64,000 nt of DNA from Nectonema munidae (GCA_030549495.1 JAUIRK010001041.1:1302001-1366000), one strand, 5' to 3'. Counted from the first letter of the stretch, positions 15,201 through 24,270 are shown. A program made the numbers and translations. The notes: generated by a model not told the origin, from the letters alone.

Positions 15201-18098
15201 TTTCTTCCCTACTTGCCAAAGTCTGTGTCTGCGTCTCCAATTGGATGTCAAAAATCTGAATAAAAAATTACACATACGCTGATTTAGTTTAACACATTTT
15301 ATGTGAAGAATATGAAAGGTGTAAAAAGGTAAAAAATTGAGATGCTCAAAACACTTATAAGATGATATGAAGCATAATGGAATGAACTTTAGCATTTTTA
15401 AAAAATGAACTTACAAATATTGGTTTAACTAAGATCAATACTGAATCTTTCAATTGATGAACCTGTTTATAATTTGTGTGTAAGGATGAAGAAAAAAATT
15501 GTAGTATCATCTAGAAAGGATGAATGAATTCATCTTTCAAATTGTAATGAGCTTTGAGACAACACCTCTCTGTATAATAAATAATAAAATTTTATATAAT
15601 AAAAGACCTCTATAATTTGAAACTTGGAGTCTTTTTGCTTCACTGTCTAGATCAAACATCGCATAATCTTTTTCAAGGCATAATTAACTACTATAATGAA
15701 AGGATAGATTATTCTTTTCGAACAGCTTCAAGGTTAGTCAAACCTTCTTACCGACTCCAACTCTCCAATCAATCGGTGATGTGTAAAGTGCCTGTATTTT
15801 ATGAAGTCTATCGTCATACAATTGGAGAAAGCTGTTCATCATTTAAAAAATTCAAAAAACTCTCCAAAGAGAAAGTAATCTCTGCCTATCCAGAGAGAAT
15901 TGTCTGCTCTAAGAAAAGGTGTTTTTCCTGTAAATTTTTGTGATTCATTTTTATTGATGTTTTTTTTAAATTTTTTTTATATATTTTTTTTAATTAATTG
16001 TGTTAGACATTCCTAAAGCGGTTTATATAAACTTTTGGAAGCAAACCTAACCAATGACATTTTTATCTATAATTTTACTAATCTTGATCTATACAAAAAA
16101 TATGTATTTTCTTTTTATGATCCTGTTAATGTTTTGAATAAAGTTCGTCTTCTTCTTCTTCTTCTCTGTGCGACACTTCTCAGATTTAAATTTAAATCTT
16201 GTATTGATTGAGTGAGTATATAAGCATCAAATGAATTTTACACATAACAAATTTTGCTTTTTTATTTTCAATAAGAAATTTAGTTGAATAAAAATGAATA
16301 AATAACGTATTTTTTGATTAAAATAATTTTATAATAAAAGTTTTATATTTTTTTTTCAAAAAAAAAATTTACAAAAAATTATAGTAATTTGTAGCAAATG
16401 ATAAGGAATTAGATATTTATTTTAAAGTGCTAAAATCTCCGATGCTCGAAATTTGACGTGGTGTAGTGTCACAAAAAAACAAAATTTTAACCTGGCATAC
16501 ATTCTTCTTTTGCATATAAAAGACAATTTGGTCGCTATTTATATATAATAGCTAATTATATAATATCGATATGTACTTTCAGCTTTTCCCTTATTTCGTT
16601 GTAGTCCTTGACACACTGGTTCTTCTCCATGATCATCGCTTGATATTCTTTCAATGTGACTTTGGAAGCACTTTCGTCGGAAACCATGGCCGTTATGTGG
16701 CGCTTGCAATTATCCTCTCTGTCATCAAGATCCTTCTTCAGTTGATCTATCGTTGAAAGGTGTTTCTAAACAAGTTCAATGTTGGAAGGGGAAGCAAAAG
16801 CAAATATTAAAATGGCATACAAAAATCGAAGCAAATAAAGCTATTTTCTCGCTTCAGGTTCTTAAGTTGTGTAGTTCGATTCGTTCTCTTTCGTAGATAT
16901 TGTAATCCGGTTCAAACTATAGACGGCCTAGTCCAAAAAATGCGCTTCCTAGTGTTAAAAGACTAAGCTCACACTGGTTTGCAAAAAAGTGATTGTCATG
17001 TCAAAAGGCTAGATGATAGGCTTAAAGTAGGAGATTGATTCAACAAAAGTCCAATAAACTAAATTTAAAGCTTTTTTAGGCCAATAAAAGAATATTTTCT
17101 TCTCGTGTGCAGATAAAATCTTGACAACCAAAAAGCGGACCGACATAATACGATACATTATGGACAAAATGGAGAAAAATATATATTTTTTATTTGTTAC
17201 ATTGTTTTCGTAATATATATTACAAAAGCATAAATATAAATATCCACATAAAAGTTTTTAATTTCTGATTAAAAAATTGAAATGAATCATATCAATATCA
17301 TATCCATATTATTAATTTTTATATCTCCTAGAAAAAATTATATTAAAATTATTCAAGTTCTTTTTTTGAAATATTGTCATTGTTTGCGGCGTATGAAGAT
17401 TTGATTACTTCACTGAAACATTTGTCTACAAAGAACATATTAATTCTAAAAAACTTACTCAGCTTTTTATATCGTAAAGCGTTTTGTTGTTGAAAGAAAT
17501 CCTAAAAGTTCAACTGGCTTACTTCTCATTTCAAAAATCGAAAAAGCATTTTTCAAAATTAAAGAAATTATCGGCAAATGGTGGAAATATTTTTAATCGT
17601 AAGATTTTTTTATTAGAACCCTAAAATTACGAATAAGTTCACGCTTTTCTTTCACAATTTTTAAAGTCCATTTTAAAACTCAAAAGTCCACTTTCTTCAA
17701 TATCATAAAGTCACATTTTTAGTACAATTTTTCTTTGCTCTGAATTTAATACTCTTCACTACTCCAAAAAATTTTCATTTACTCCCAAAGTATTTTACAG
17801 CGTTTCTCTGATCACCAGTTGTCAAGTTCATGAATTAAAAAAAAAAGAACCTCATTTTCTTGATGCAAAACGCGAATTCTTTCGTTCATTGTCGCCGTTT
17901 TCGTGGAGTCACTTTTCCTCAAGTACCTTTCCTTCTTCAATTCGGGACTCCAGAAGCCTTTTATGCTGTTGAGGGACGAAGACAATTTTCTTGACGTTGT
18001 GGCCAATTCAAGCCTCAACGCCGAATTTTCTTTTTGGAGTAAACGAATCTTGGCTTCCAAATCTTTTTCAAAGTAAGACATTTAGAATATGTGGCAGT
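72..18098 (-). CDS. ERC: ELKS/ERC/CAST (Bruchpilot-type) active-zone scaffold, N-terminal half, 3' end beyond window
   Basis: Coiled-coil scaffold of the presynaptic active zone; in the known family it binds RIM, liprin and calcium-channel complexes beneath the membrane. Six minus-strand exons, in transcript order 18098-17851, 16765-16577, 15255-15010, 5874-5698, 4786-4619 and 239-72, give a protein colinear with vertebrate ERC1 and fly Bruchpilot. Diagnostic stretches are SSSLNSIKGFWSPELKKE (nearly invariant in the family), QTLASREESINKLLDVL, LKESIASKEKQ and VRKRLDEKVEQL. Every internal junction is phase 0 with GT-AG ends. The ATG at 18081 has an in-frame stop just before it, so it is a usable start; a longer N-terminus may come from 19175-19530. 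Introns range from 0.9 to 9.1 kb and are packed with transposon fragments. Coding continues past the left edge. Family assignment is very secure; the exact 5' end is not. Confidence 0.92.
380..428 (-). repeat. Fragment of tRNA-derived SINE family A
   Basis: Holds the family's central segment, a variant of the GAACTATGAGTAAAAA block that recurs at 19630. Only the part downstream of the B box survives. Confidence 0.5.
1979..2130 (+). repeat. tRNA-derived SINE family A, near full length
   Basis: Starts GGCGTGAGTATGGTTAG (A-box-like), then TCTTGGATCGATCC (B-box-like), a CTCATAGTTCGATAAAAGC body, GCGCAATTGTGCCTT and a tail of ACCATT repeats. The same order of blocks is found at 22594-22742, 39010-39138 and 52962-53063. 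Pol III boxes imply descent from a tRNA; no intact tRNA fold is claimed. Confidence 0.75.
2922..3728 (-). mobile_element. hAT transposon remnant (ZBED5/Charlie-like) with terminal inverted repeats
   Basis: Bounded by inverted repeats CAGTGGTTCTTAACC (left) and its complement GGTTAAGAACCACTG (right), the classic hAT end. Flanks TATAGCGC and AATAGCGA look like a decayed 8-base target duplication. Inside, 3459-3124 on the minus strand reads FWAKLKTVYLILSKRA, TYRCETGFCAM and CCLSSITPCFEKL, the C-terminal dimerisation region of ZBED5-type hAT transposases. The catalytic N-terminal part is absent, so this is a deletion derivative that cannot move by itself. It lies in an ERC intron. Confidence 0.85.
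4320..4458. mobile_element. Small piggyBac-type inverted-repeat element (MITE)
   Basis: Left end TTAACCTATTTACGGCCAA and the complement of the right end TTAGTCCATTTAAGGCCAA are imperfect inverted repeats starting at a TTAA-like site. The internal segment TTTGGAACATAA plus TTTCATCTTCGTCTGC recurs near 47020-47054. There is no coding capacity. Confidence 0.55.
4619..4786 (-). CDS. ERC: ERC coiled-coil exon
   Basis: 56 codons, acceptor TTTTTTGCGTAG, donor GAC/GTACTC, phase 0. VNQLKLELEQKEAEV and KKHMDLLKESIASKEKQ align with ERC1 KIDQLKQELSKKESEL and KQHIEVLKESLTAKEQR. This is one of the best-conserved blocks in the window. Confidence 0.92.
4787..5697 (-). other. ERC intron, 0.9 kb, with an unassigned plus-strand open frame
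   Basis: No exon of the host gene is seen. A plus-strand frame ending at 5388 (including VKFFLMMILEDARS and DSVYGSWHWNIW) is open for over 100 codons but starts without an ATG and matches nothing I recognise. It may be a decayed insertion or chance. Confidence 0.4.
5698..5874 (-). CDS. ERC: ERC coiled-coil exon
   Basis: 59 codons, acceptor TATTGATAG, donor CGA/GTATTA, phase 0. DARIATLETEIKILENEL aligns with ERC1 DTKIASLERNIRDLEDEI. The second half (about 30 residues with an SSSYNQHDYN segment) is less conserved and breaks the coiled coil. Confidence 0.88.
7225..8539 (+). mobile_element. 5'-truncated non-LTR retrotransposon (LINE), CR1/Jockey-like, reverse transcriptase C-terminal part
   Basis: From about 7225 one frame gives LYLSARKQCVSVNNS, a typical RT segment before the active site. 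After a frame change near 7310 the main frame gives QPQGSVLSPLLFSLYVND and then VLYADDFCGYF, with the catalytic YADD motif intact, followed by LGLVLDNKLSFSHHV, LYKTLFLPHIQY and ILQKRALRNVF. The protein ends with DRNCYVCSTS and a stop at 8260. The 3' end is a run of AAAT units (8503-8538), probably the element's own tail. The endonuclease and most of the RT fingers are missing, as expected from 5' truncation during target-primed insertion. It is a dead copy inside an ERC intron. Confidence 0.9.
8503..8538 (+). repeat. AAAT microsatellite at LINE 3' end
   Basis: Nine or more tandem AAAT units with one irregular step, directly after the LINE 3' region. Confidence 0.85.
8640..11690 (+). mobile_element. 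Decayed LINE with AP endonuclease and RNase H (R1/LOA/I-like)
   Basis: A second LINE just downstream of the first. In order I see an AP-endonuclease piece (8970-9240: TDCNSRSLLWDYKENTRGTQ, FLDSHNLYIIDTS, ASDHLFITYQV), a scrap of the RT C-terminus (9866-10240: YKSIILPTLEYVWHS), an RNase H domain (10464-10682: YSGECYALLHACDYI and HFFADSQNIIKAL) and a Cys/His cluster (10970-11110: CPCNSYFYRI, then CRFNCNQQETSHLLLSCCHY). Most of the RT, including its active site, is missing, and frames change repeatedly. RNase H behind the RT is typical of the R1, LOA and I lineages. The plus strand is notably C-rich and G-poor relative to its surroundings. Boundaries are approximate. Confidence 0.8.
10464..10682 (+). 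pseudogene. RNase H domain of the decayed LINE
   Basis: About 72 codons. The Glu of YSGECYALL and the Asp of FADSQNIIKAL sit where RNase H has its second and third catalytic acids. The first catalytic Asp and the C-terminal His region are not in frame, so the domain is not functional as it stands. Confidence 0.7.
15010..15255 (-). CDS. ERC: ERC coiled-coil exon
   Basis: 82 codons, phase 0 at both ends (acceptor TTTTTATTCAG, donor TCT/GTAACT). It starts IFDIQLETQTQTLASREES, matching ERC1 LRIETQKQTLNARDESIKKLLEML, and continues through NKLLDVLNKQ to AEAKIRHLQKELSERDYEIE, matching AEMHLHHLESLLEQKEKEN. The match is unmistakable. Confidence 0.92.
15256..16576 (-). other. ERC intron, 1.3 kb, with a LINE 3' fragment
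   Basis: Contains the LINE fragment at 15605-16166. The remainder is AT-rich sequence in which I see no feature. Confidence 0.6.
15605..16166 (+). mobile_element. LINE 3' fragment, related to the 7.2 kb element
   Basis: A 108-codon frame ending at 15943 reads FQGIINYYNERIDYSFRTAS, SFKKFKKLSKEKVISAY and finally CSKKRCFSCK. SFKKFKKL and the terminal CxxxxCxxC resemble the C-terminus of the LINE at 7225-8539 (VKTFKKIWRN, CDRNCYVC). The copy ends with AATAAAG and a TTC microsatellite (16148-16166). Severely 5' truncated. Confidence 0.6.
16577..16765 (-). CDS. ERC: ERC coiled-coil exon
   Basis: 63 codons between acceptor TTGTTTAG and donor AAA/GTACAT, phase 0 at both ends. It begins KHLSTIDQLKKDLDDREDN and ends NEIREKLK, all heptad-like. 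TIDQLKKDLDDREDN aligns with ERC1 TIQALQDELRIQRDLN, and VTLKEYQ with ELTEENFQ. The plus-strand open frame over the same bases is only its shadow. Confidence 0.85.
16766..17850 (-). other. ERC intron, 1.1 kb
   Basis: AT-rich; I see no feature in it. Confidence 0.5.
17851..18098 (-). CDS. ERC: ERC exon with the FWSPELKKE block
   Basis: Acceptor TTCTTTTCTTAG precedes 18098. Coding from ATG 18081 gives MSYFEKDLEAKIRLLQKEN, then KLSSSLNSIKGFWSPELKKE and RIRVLHQENE. The middle matches ERC1 (SSMNSIKTFWSPELKKE) almost residue for residue. The donor GAG/GTTCTT is weak after the GT but is the one that keeps ERC colinearity (QENE then KHLSTIDQLKKDL). Confidence 0.9.
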
Positions 18099-19174
18099 CT
18101 AAGAAAAGAATATCGGTGCCAGGAAAATGTAACGTTTTTTTTGGAACTCCCAAATCCGAGCTAAAATGTTTTTTAAGTTTTATCATTTATCTTTAATTTG
18201 TTATTATATATTGGCTTGAGTTAATTTGCATTACATATTGGCACAGTCATCATCACAAAAATTTCATCAAAAGAATCGTTATTCAATTTCATCATAAGGA
18301 GAACTTATACCTCCTAAATATGGACTTAGAATTTGACAGCCTATACACCGAAATATACGCCGTATTTAATTTGTTATTATATATTGGTGTTAACATCTGA
18401 ATATTATTTTTAACATTTACTGTATTTCATATGTTAATTAGAAATATTTTTTTGCTAATTTCGACAAATTGTTTGATTTTCTGGCGTACATGAAGGGTTC
18501 TTAAAAAATAGAATTATTTATTAATATTGACTTGTTAATCTACTTTCTTTGTAGAAAATGACCTTGATATTTTTATGGGATGCATTTTGCCTTAAACGGA
18601 TTCAAAATTTATAGTGTTGATGCTTATTTATTTTTAATAAGATAGATGTTTTTTAGTCAAACTGATATATACATATATATAAAATCAAACTTCTAATTGC
18701 AAAGATAAATAAATAATATTTAATTACACCCTTGATAGATAAACAAAACATATGTTGTCTTGGACAAGAAAAGTTGCGTGAACTTGGTTTTGTCATAATA
18801 CCACATGTTACGGCAAATTCTGAAAAAGCTTAGAAAGTATAACTTGGAAATTTTTGGTAAATACATGTACCTACGATTTAAACCAATATTTACAAAATAC
18901 CCTATAATTAATAGTAATTATAAGTTTTGGACACTATACTACTTTCAGGGCAGTACGCAGCATTAGAAATAGGAGGGGGCTAAGTTTATTAAAAAGTTTT
19001 AGTTAATTAATTAATTAATTAGTAGAAATAAGGATGATTTTTTTAATTGTTTTGAAAATTTAATTTTAAGATTTAAAAAGAGCGTCCACAAGTAAGTAAA
19101 TGGGGAGGCGAATCTGAAATTTATAAAAATCAACCAAAATGAAGACAGATCTAAGGAAGAAGGAAACAATCTTA
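18099..19174 (-). other. Stretch between the first recognised ERC exon and the candidate N-terminal exon
   Basis: Contains a 23-base direct repeat (18192-18214 and 18365-18387) that brackets about 150 bases. Otherwise AT-rich with no exon seen. Confidence 0.5.
18192..18387. repeat. 23-base direct repeat bracketing 150 bases
   Basis: TTTAATTTGTTATTATATAT followed by TGG occurs identically at 18192 and 18365. It could be a local duplication or the target duplication of a small insertion. Confidence 0.6.
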
Positions 19175-19530
19175 CTAAGAAGAGCGCTGGAAGATTTGGC
19201 CGCCATGTTGGTGTAATCTTCGAGAGCATATGAATCCTCGGTTGTTAGATCCTTTCGGGAACCGATCGGACTATGGAGGGTGTAGTAGTTGCTGTCATCC
19301 TCATCAAATATCGCCTGGTGTTCGGATGTGAGGAAATTTTTGCTGAATGCCAAATTATTGGCGTAGCTATCGTTGTTAAAGTTTTTTCTGGTTGTGAGTG
19401 GAGTGTTGTACTGAAAATCGCGGAATTCATAATCCGGCAAGTTGGTCAGGCTGGTTGAGCTGTATGCTTTGTACGGAAAGAGAAGGGTGTTGCAGTGAGA
19501 CCTGTAATACTGTCCTAAATGATGCCCCAT
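19175..19530 (-). CDS. Candidate N-terminal exon of the ERC/Bruchpilot-like gene
   Basis: Open frame of about 119 codons starting MGHHLGQYYRSH, with an in-frame stop immediately before the ATG. It ends at a good donor (CTTCTTA/GTAAGA, phase 1). The protein is polar, rich in Tyr, Asn, Ser and acidic residues, with no coiled coil. That fits the disordered N-terminus of ERC/Bruchpilot, and it lies 1.1 kb upstream of the first recognised ERC exon on the same strand. The obvious acceptor of that exon (18099) would bring in a stop codon, so the two cannot be joined there. A weak acceptor 17 bases inside the coding part (after MSYFEK) would match in phase. It could instead be an alternative first exon or a separate gene. 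Codon composition is clearly less AT-rich than the flanks, which supports real coding sequence. Confidence 0.5.
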
Positions 19531-19617
19531 TTACCTTGAACTTCTAAAAAGGGTACACTATTTTCAGTAATTATGTATATGAAAGAACATTAGAGTGTTT
19601 TTATAGAGAAGAAGTGC

Positions 19618-19672
19618 TTATGTCGAACTATGAGTAAAAAAAGCTTGATGCTGGATCGATCTCAAGATCTCG
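19618..19672 (-). repeat. Fragment of SINE family A
   Basis: GTCGAACTATGAGTAAAAA followed by AGCTTGATGCTGGATCGAT, the complement of the body and B-box region seen in full copies. Confidence 0.6.
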
Positions 19673-20430
19673 TGGCAATACGCACATCTGCATATATACC
19701 TTCAATTTTGTCTTTTAAAATTTAACTTTTCTCTTAAGCTTTTTTCAATTATATTTTGACCTAATTTTTTTTGAATCAAAATCTGCTCTGAGCTGTCAAT
19801 CAAATATATGAAGTTAAAAAGAAAAATGTCTCATAAATAGATTCGAAAAAGGCTGTAATTTAATTTCTTGCAATTTATAATTTCATCTTTATTCTGAATT
19901 TGTTAATCTCTCTTTGACAGAATTTTTTCAGTTTTTGTAAAAGTTATTCAATACCACAACTTTATTTGTAAAAGAAAGAAAAGGACATAGCTAAGATATT
20001 ACAATATACTTTTGGTGCTAACGATAATCCATTATATTTCTTTATGAAATAAATTGCTTTCACAGCATTTTTATTTAGCCTACATTAATTTTGAACAAAA
20101 TCATTCATTATATGTAAATATTTTGAATACATAACCTTTGAATTTGAACATTTTTCAGTACTCTAAACACTCATTGGATTATTTTGTCGTGTGAATCTAT
20201 TTTAACGGTAGAAATAAAGTTTTGCTTGATCTTGATGGATACGCTGATAATTTTGTTAGATCAATTCTTAATGTGAATCTAATCAGTTTGAAAAGCAGTT
20301 AAGTTAAAACTGCAAAAAGAGATGGAGACGTTGGAAAAATTTACAGAAATTTTCTTTAAGGTGAGATTTTCATTTTATATTTTATGTTTATGTACACTTA
20401 AAAAATTAATATTGTAAAAGGTGTTTTTAT

Positions 20431-21025
20431 TCGGTACTCGGAATTTGGCCGAAAGACATTTGACCAAAAGGACATTGGGCCAAAAGTCAAAAGACATTTC
20501 GCCGAACAAAAATTTTACCGAACGGAGATTTGACCGAAAAAACTTTCTACAAAAATGTACAGTTTAAAATATTTCCAAATGTTTGCAAACAATAAAAAAT
20601 TTGTTTTGAAGTTAAAACACTAAAACACAAAAAAACAGAGTAAGAAAGATGCTCACACTGACATTCATATTTTTTAATGATAGAAAGAAACTTTTTGCCA
20701 AAAATATTTTTGCAAAAAAAATTGATAGAAAATAAATTTATTTAAAAAAAAAGGGAGAAATATATTTTTAAATATTTAAATATCTATGTGAGCAAGTGCT
20801 TTCAGAAAATGAAAGTATGGTTATGCGGTATAGTATAATTAAAGTATGTAATTAGGTGAAAACATTACATGCGGCATAATTCAATTCAATTTGGTGTTAG
20901 ATTATAATAATACATCATTATAAATTGATGTATTTCGACCAAATGTTTTTTGGTAAATTTTTGTTCCGCCTAATGTCTATTTGGTAAAATTATTGTTCAG
21001 GAAAATGTCCGTCGGCCTACTCACA
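20431..21025. mobile_element. Inverted-repeat element rich in TTTGGCCGAA-like units
   Basis: The left end has repeated variants of GACATTTGACCAAAAGGAC and AATTTGGCCGAAAG. The right end (20930-21025) carries the same units in the opposite orientation. The arms are degenerate internal repeats and the middle is AT-rich with no coding frame, so it looks like a non-autonomous DNA element. A related stretch is at 27099-27163. Confidence 0.55.
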
Positions 21026-22027
21026 AGTGAGATATTTTCTTCTATTTTTTGATTTTTTAGGTCAATAAAGTCAAATCAAAATTTTAAGTCAATGAATAGT
21101 CAACAATTTTTATTTGTGTAAAAGAGTTTTTAGAAAATCATAAATTAAAATATTTTCAAAAGTCACTGTAAACCAATTTTAAGCTAGTTTGAACTATTTT
21201 TCTTTCATTTTTTGGGTCAACAAAAATTTTAAAAACTATTTCTAAAAAACAAGCATATTAAATATTATTTTAAAACTATAATTATCTTACTTAAAATTTT
21301 TACTTTTTTTTATTAATCTAAAGTCTAAACTAATATGATGTAAGGAATGAGTCAGTTTAATTGAAAAAATTTCAAATTTTTCTCAGGGACAAAAATTTCG
21401 TGCAATAAATTGAAAAAGACAAAAAAAATTGGATTATAAATTCAAAAAATAGGATATTTTTTGGTGAAAAATTATTTGCCCTGAATTTTATTATCAAACC
21501 ACGTTGGACAGTATAAGTAATGTTTAGTAGTGTAATTTCCCTCATGTCATAGAATTGGTGAAAGGTGTGGCTTAAAGATTTGGCATTTTTAAGATGTTTA
21601 ATTTGTCAGTTGTTTAAGTATCAAATTTATTTGTATAATTCCGAATAAAATTGAGGAAAAATTTATTTTAAAATATTAATTTACAAAAATGAATTTGGCC
21701 ATCTGCAAAGTGGTCGTAAAAGATTCAAATTAAGCTCTTTCAAAAAAGATATTTAAACGGAAAAATTCAGGAATAAAATGAACTCAAGGCTTGATATATG
21801 TAGATTTATCAAAACTTTTGCCGAAACTGGAAGCACAACATTTTAAATATAAAGTATATTTTTGAGCTTGGTTTTTCAAAAGCACGCTGGTTAGTGTTGC
21901 GTATATAAAGTGGTATTATATATATATTTAAAGTTTTAAGGTATATTTATAAATTCTCAGTCCTTTTTATTAGAATTCAATATAAATCAAAATACGAAAA
22001 TTAGTATTTTCTATTATAATAGTTTTA

Positions 22028-22262
22028 TTAAGAGCACATCTTTCTTGAGGAATCATTTGCTATCTTCCCTCACAAATCAAGTGAACGTGGTTGAAGTTAT
22101 AACAAATAAACGTTCAGAATAATGAAGCACAAATTGGAAGAGTACATTCACAAAGTTAACAAGATATTAAAGATGAAAGATGAAGAAAATAAAGATGACC
22201 TTTTAACTATAACTTTGTGAGGGAAAATAGTTAATGATTCTTCAAGAAAGATGTGTCCTTAA
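22028..22262. mobile_element. 235-base foldback element
   Basis: The ends TTAAGAGCACATCTTTCTTG and TTAAGGACACATCTTTCTTG (complement of the right end) extend inward as inverted repeats of about 49 bases, including TTCCCTCACAAA and TTTGTGAGGGAA. The loop is about 137 bases and non-coding. It resembles a Tc1/mariner-type MITE, but the family is not proven. Confidence 0.75.
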
Positions 22263-22548
22263 TGAAACCATGTTTGTTGATAATTTTTTTCTATTCATAT
22301 AAATAGCGAAAAACACAAAATCTGTAGAACAAAAATTTTTAAAAATTTAAACAATAAATAGATATTTTCTAGTCACTAATATCAATATCTCGATTGGGCA
22401 AAAATTTCCATAATTTCAAACAACTATGCATATAATAATGTACACATTTTATAGACGTCAATTGAGTTAGAGCAACTCCTTTCAAAATGAACATTTTTAA
22501 GTTTTTAATTTTTTTGTACAATTTCAAAACTAAAAAAAAGTTAAAGTT

Positions 22549-22593
22549 GTCACAATTGGGAATCGAACCGTGGACGCTCGGATCAAGACGCTA
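22549..22593 (-). repeat. Fragment of tRNA-derived SINE family B
   Basis: The complement reads GCGTCTTGATCCGAGCGTCC, then ACGGTTCGATTCCC, a good B box. The blocks correspond to those at 49452-49520 and 62412-62480. It abuts a family A SINE. Confidence 0.55.
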
Positions 22594-22742
22594 AGGTAAA
22601 GGTAACGTGGGGTGTTTTCACAAAGAAGGCACAATTGCATCGCTGGTATCGAACTATGAAGAATGTATGCGTGATGTGGGATCGAACCCAAGACATTGAG
22701 TTATCGAAATCCAGTATGTAACCAATTTTACTCACGGCCCTT
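22594..22742 (-). repeat. tRNA-derived SINE family A, near full length
   Basis: The complement reads GGGCCGTGAGTAAAATTGG, then TCTTGGGTTCGATCCCACAT (perfect B box GGTTCGATCCC), CATAGTTCGATACCAGCGAT, GCAATTGTGCCTTC and a tail with ACGTTACC. It matches the copy at 1979-2130 block for block. Confidence 0.8.
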
Positions 22743-23237
22743 ATTGAAAAGCTAAACCACTAAATTGCCAAAAAAAAAATGAACATTCGACATCTAAGCT
22801 TCGAGCTTCCATCACGTCAATCAAAACTGATAAGTATTCCATATTTCACATTATGGGAATACAATTAATTTTTATTTTTTACGCATTGACTTTTATATTA
22901 AATTGAATACTTTATAATCAATGATACCCAAATGTTGGGTCAGTGATTATTATCGTTAATTTATTGATAAATCATTAATTCATTTCAATCGAATGTTATT
23001 TCTTATAAATATAATGGTAAAGAAATTTTTTAATTAAAAGTTGCTTTGAAGATTAAAATTCGTAGAAAATGCGATAATATTAAAGTTTAATTAGAGCAAA
23101 AGCAAAATTGCGCATAACAAGAAATGAACCAAAAAACTACAAGATAAGAGCATCAAAAGGATCAATGAAATACTACTATGCTATACTACACTATATTTAT
23201 ATCCAATAAAAAAGGTTTACATATTGATTTTGGTATA

Positions 23238-23289
<52 letters not shown>
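23238..23289 (+). repeat. AAT microsatellite
   Basis: About 17 uninterrupted AAT units. Confidence 0.95.
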
Positions 23290-23291
<2 letters not shown>

Positions 23292-23529
23292 ATAATTGAA
23301 TGAGACGTAGACAGAAGAGCTCCTCTAAATGGAGAACAAATAAAAATAATTGAGAGATTGTGATATAATACTCCTGAAAACAAGTGATTTTTCGCAAGCT
23401 CCTTCCTCCTCACTTACTACGCAATAATACACGACCCTGATTCATATTAGTATTTATATACTGCAAATGGGAACGCAAATATTGGATGCGCGCGTTCAAG
23501 CTTTTATCGCCACGGTTCATTTCATTTCA

Positions 23530-23655
23530 ACAAAGAAGTTGCACTCCTTTTCAGAGGAGTGCATTGATTTTGAAGTCATTTCAATCATGATACTGCCTGA
23601 CATTAATGCGATGCTATAAAATCTCCTTTGCCAGGCAGAGTATACACAAAAGTGT
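23530..23655. other. Two small inverted repeats in a more complex stretch
   Basis: TGCACTCCT and AGGAGTGCA form a tight hairpin. Just downstream, ATACTGCCTG and CAGGCAGAGTAT form a second stem with a 32-base loop and a 2-base bulge. The surrounding 400 bases are of higher complexity and contain CpG, unlike the neighbouring AT-rich DNA. No coding frame was recognised; the function is unknown. Confidence 0.35.
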
Positions 23656-24174
23656 CACTATTCATGGCCTATTTTACGTGATTTGCACTTCAAAAATGCG
23701 TTATACTAGTATATAGACGCACCGAATTATATGATATCAACAAATAAATTTGCTCTTGTTCGCATATTGAATAAAAATATCGGTATATGACAGTGCCGAG
23801 CAAACGCGGCTCTTTACTCAATCTGGCATGGCTCTTATGATTAGCCAGTTGTTCTCTAAACTATTTTTTGGGTGCGTGCAACCATTTTTGAAAAGCTTTT
23901 TTTTAACTAAATCCCATCCCCAAAGAACATAATAGAAAAGTTAATTTGATTTTTAATCTACCTTTTATGTTTTTTTCTGTAAAAATATGCGATAAAGTCA
24001 AAAAAATGTTAAACTTAGATATTACCTTGTGCCTCTTTATGAGAGAGCTATTTTTATCCCCTTATGTGTACATTCCTGGTATTATGATATGCTTGGATAG
24101 AAAGTTGTGTATCCAAGATGCTTTAATTGTAGATGTGGGTATTGTTTGTTAGATGATAAACCAGTCTTTGATGT

Positions 24175-24270
24175 CGCCACAAGTTTATCTTGCGTTCGAA
24201 TCATCAGCAGGCTTTTTTTTACTCATAGTTCGACATAAGCCCAATTTGATGCCTTCGTACACCAAAATTG
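24175..24270 (+). repeat. Diverged copy of SINE family A
   Basis: B-box-like GCGTTCGAATCATC followed by TTTACTCATAGTTCGACATA and GATGCCTTC. It shares the TTACTCATAGTTC variant with the fragments at 380-428 and 19618-19672. Confidence 0.55.

Noticed and set aside
16571-16756. Plus-strand frame starting MYFQLFPYF
   Set aside because: It is the antisense shadow of the ERC exon at 16577-16765, which has splice sites and family similarity.
19273-19458. Plus-strand 61-codon frame
   Set aside because: It is the antisense shadow of the candidate exon at 19175-19530.
23186-23413. Minus-strand frame with a long leucine run
   Set aside because: The run is a translated AAT microsatellite; there is no other coding signal.
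23590-23655. Possible microRNA hairpin (ATACTGCCTG arm recalling the miR-8/200 family)
   Set aside because: The seed differs, the stem has only about ten pairs with a bulge, and the loop is too long for a standard precursor.
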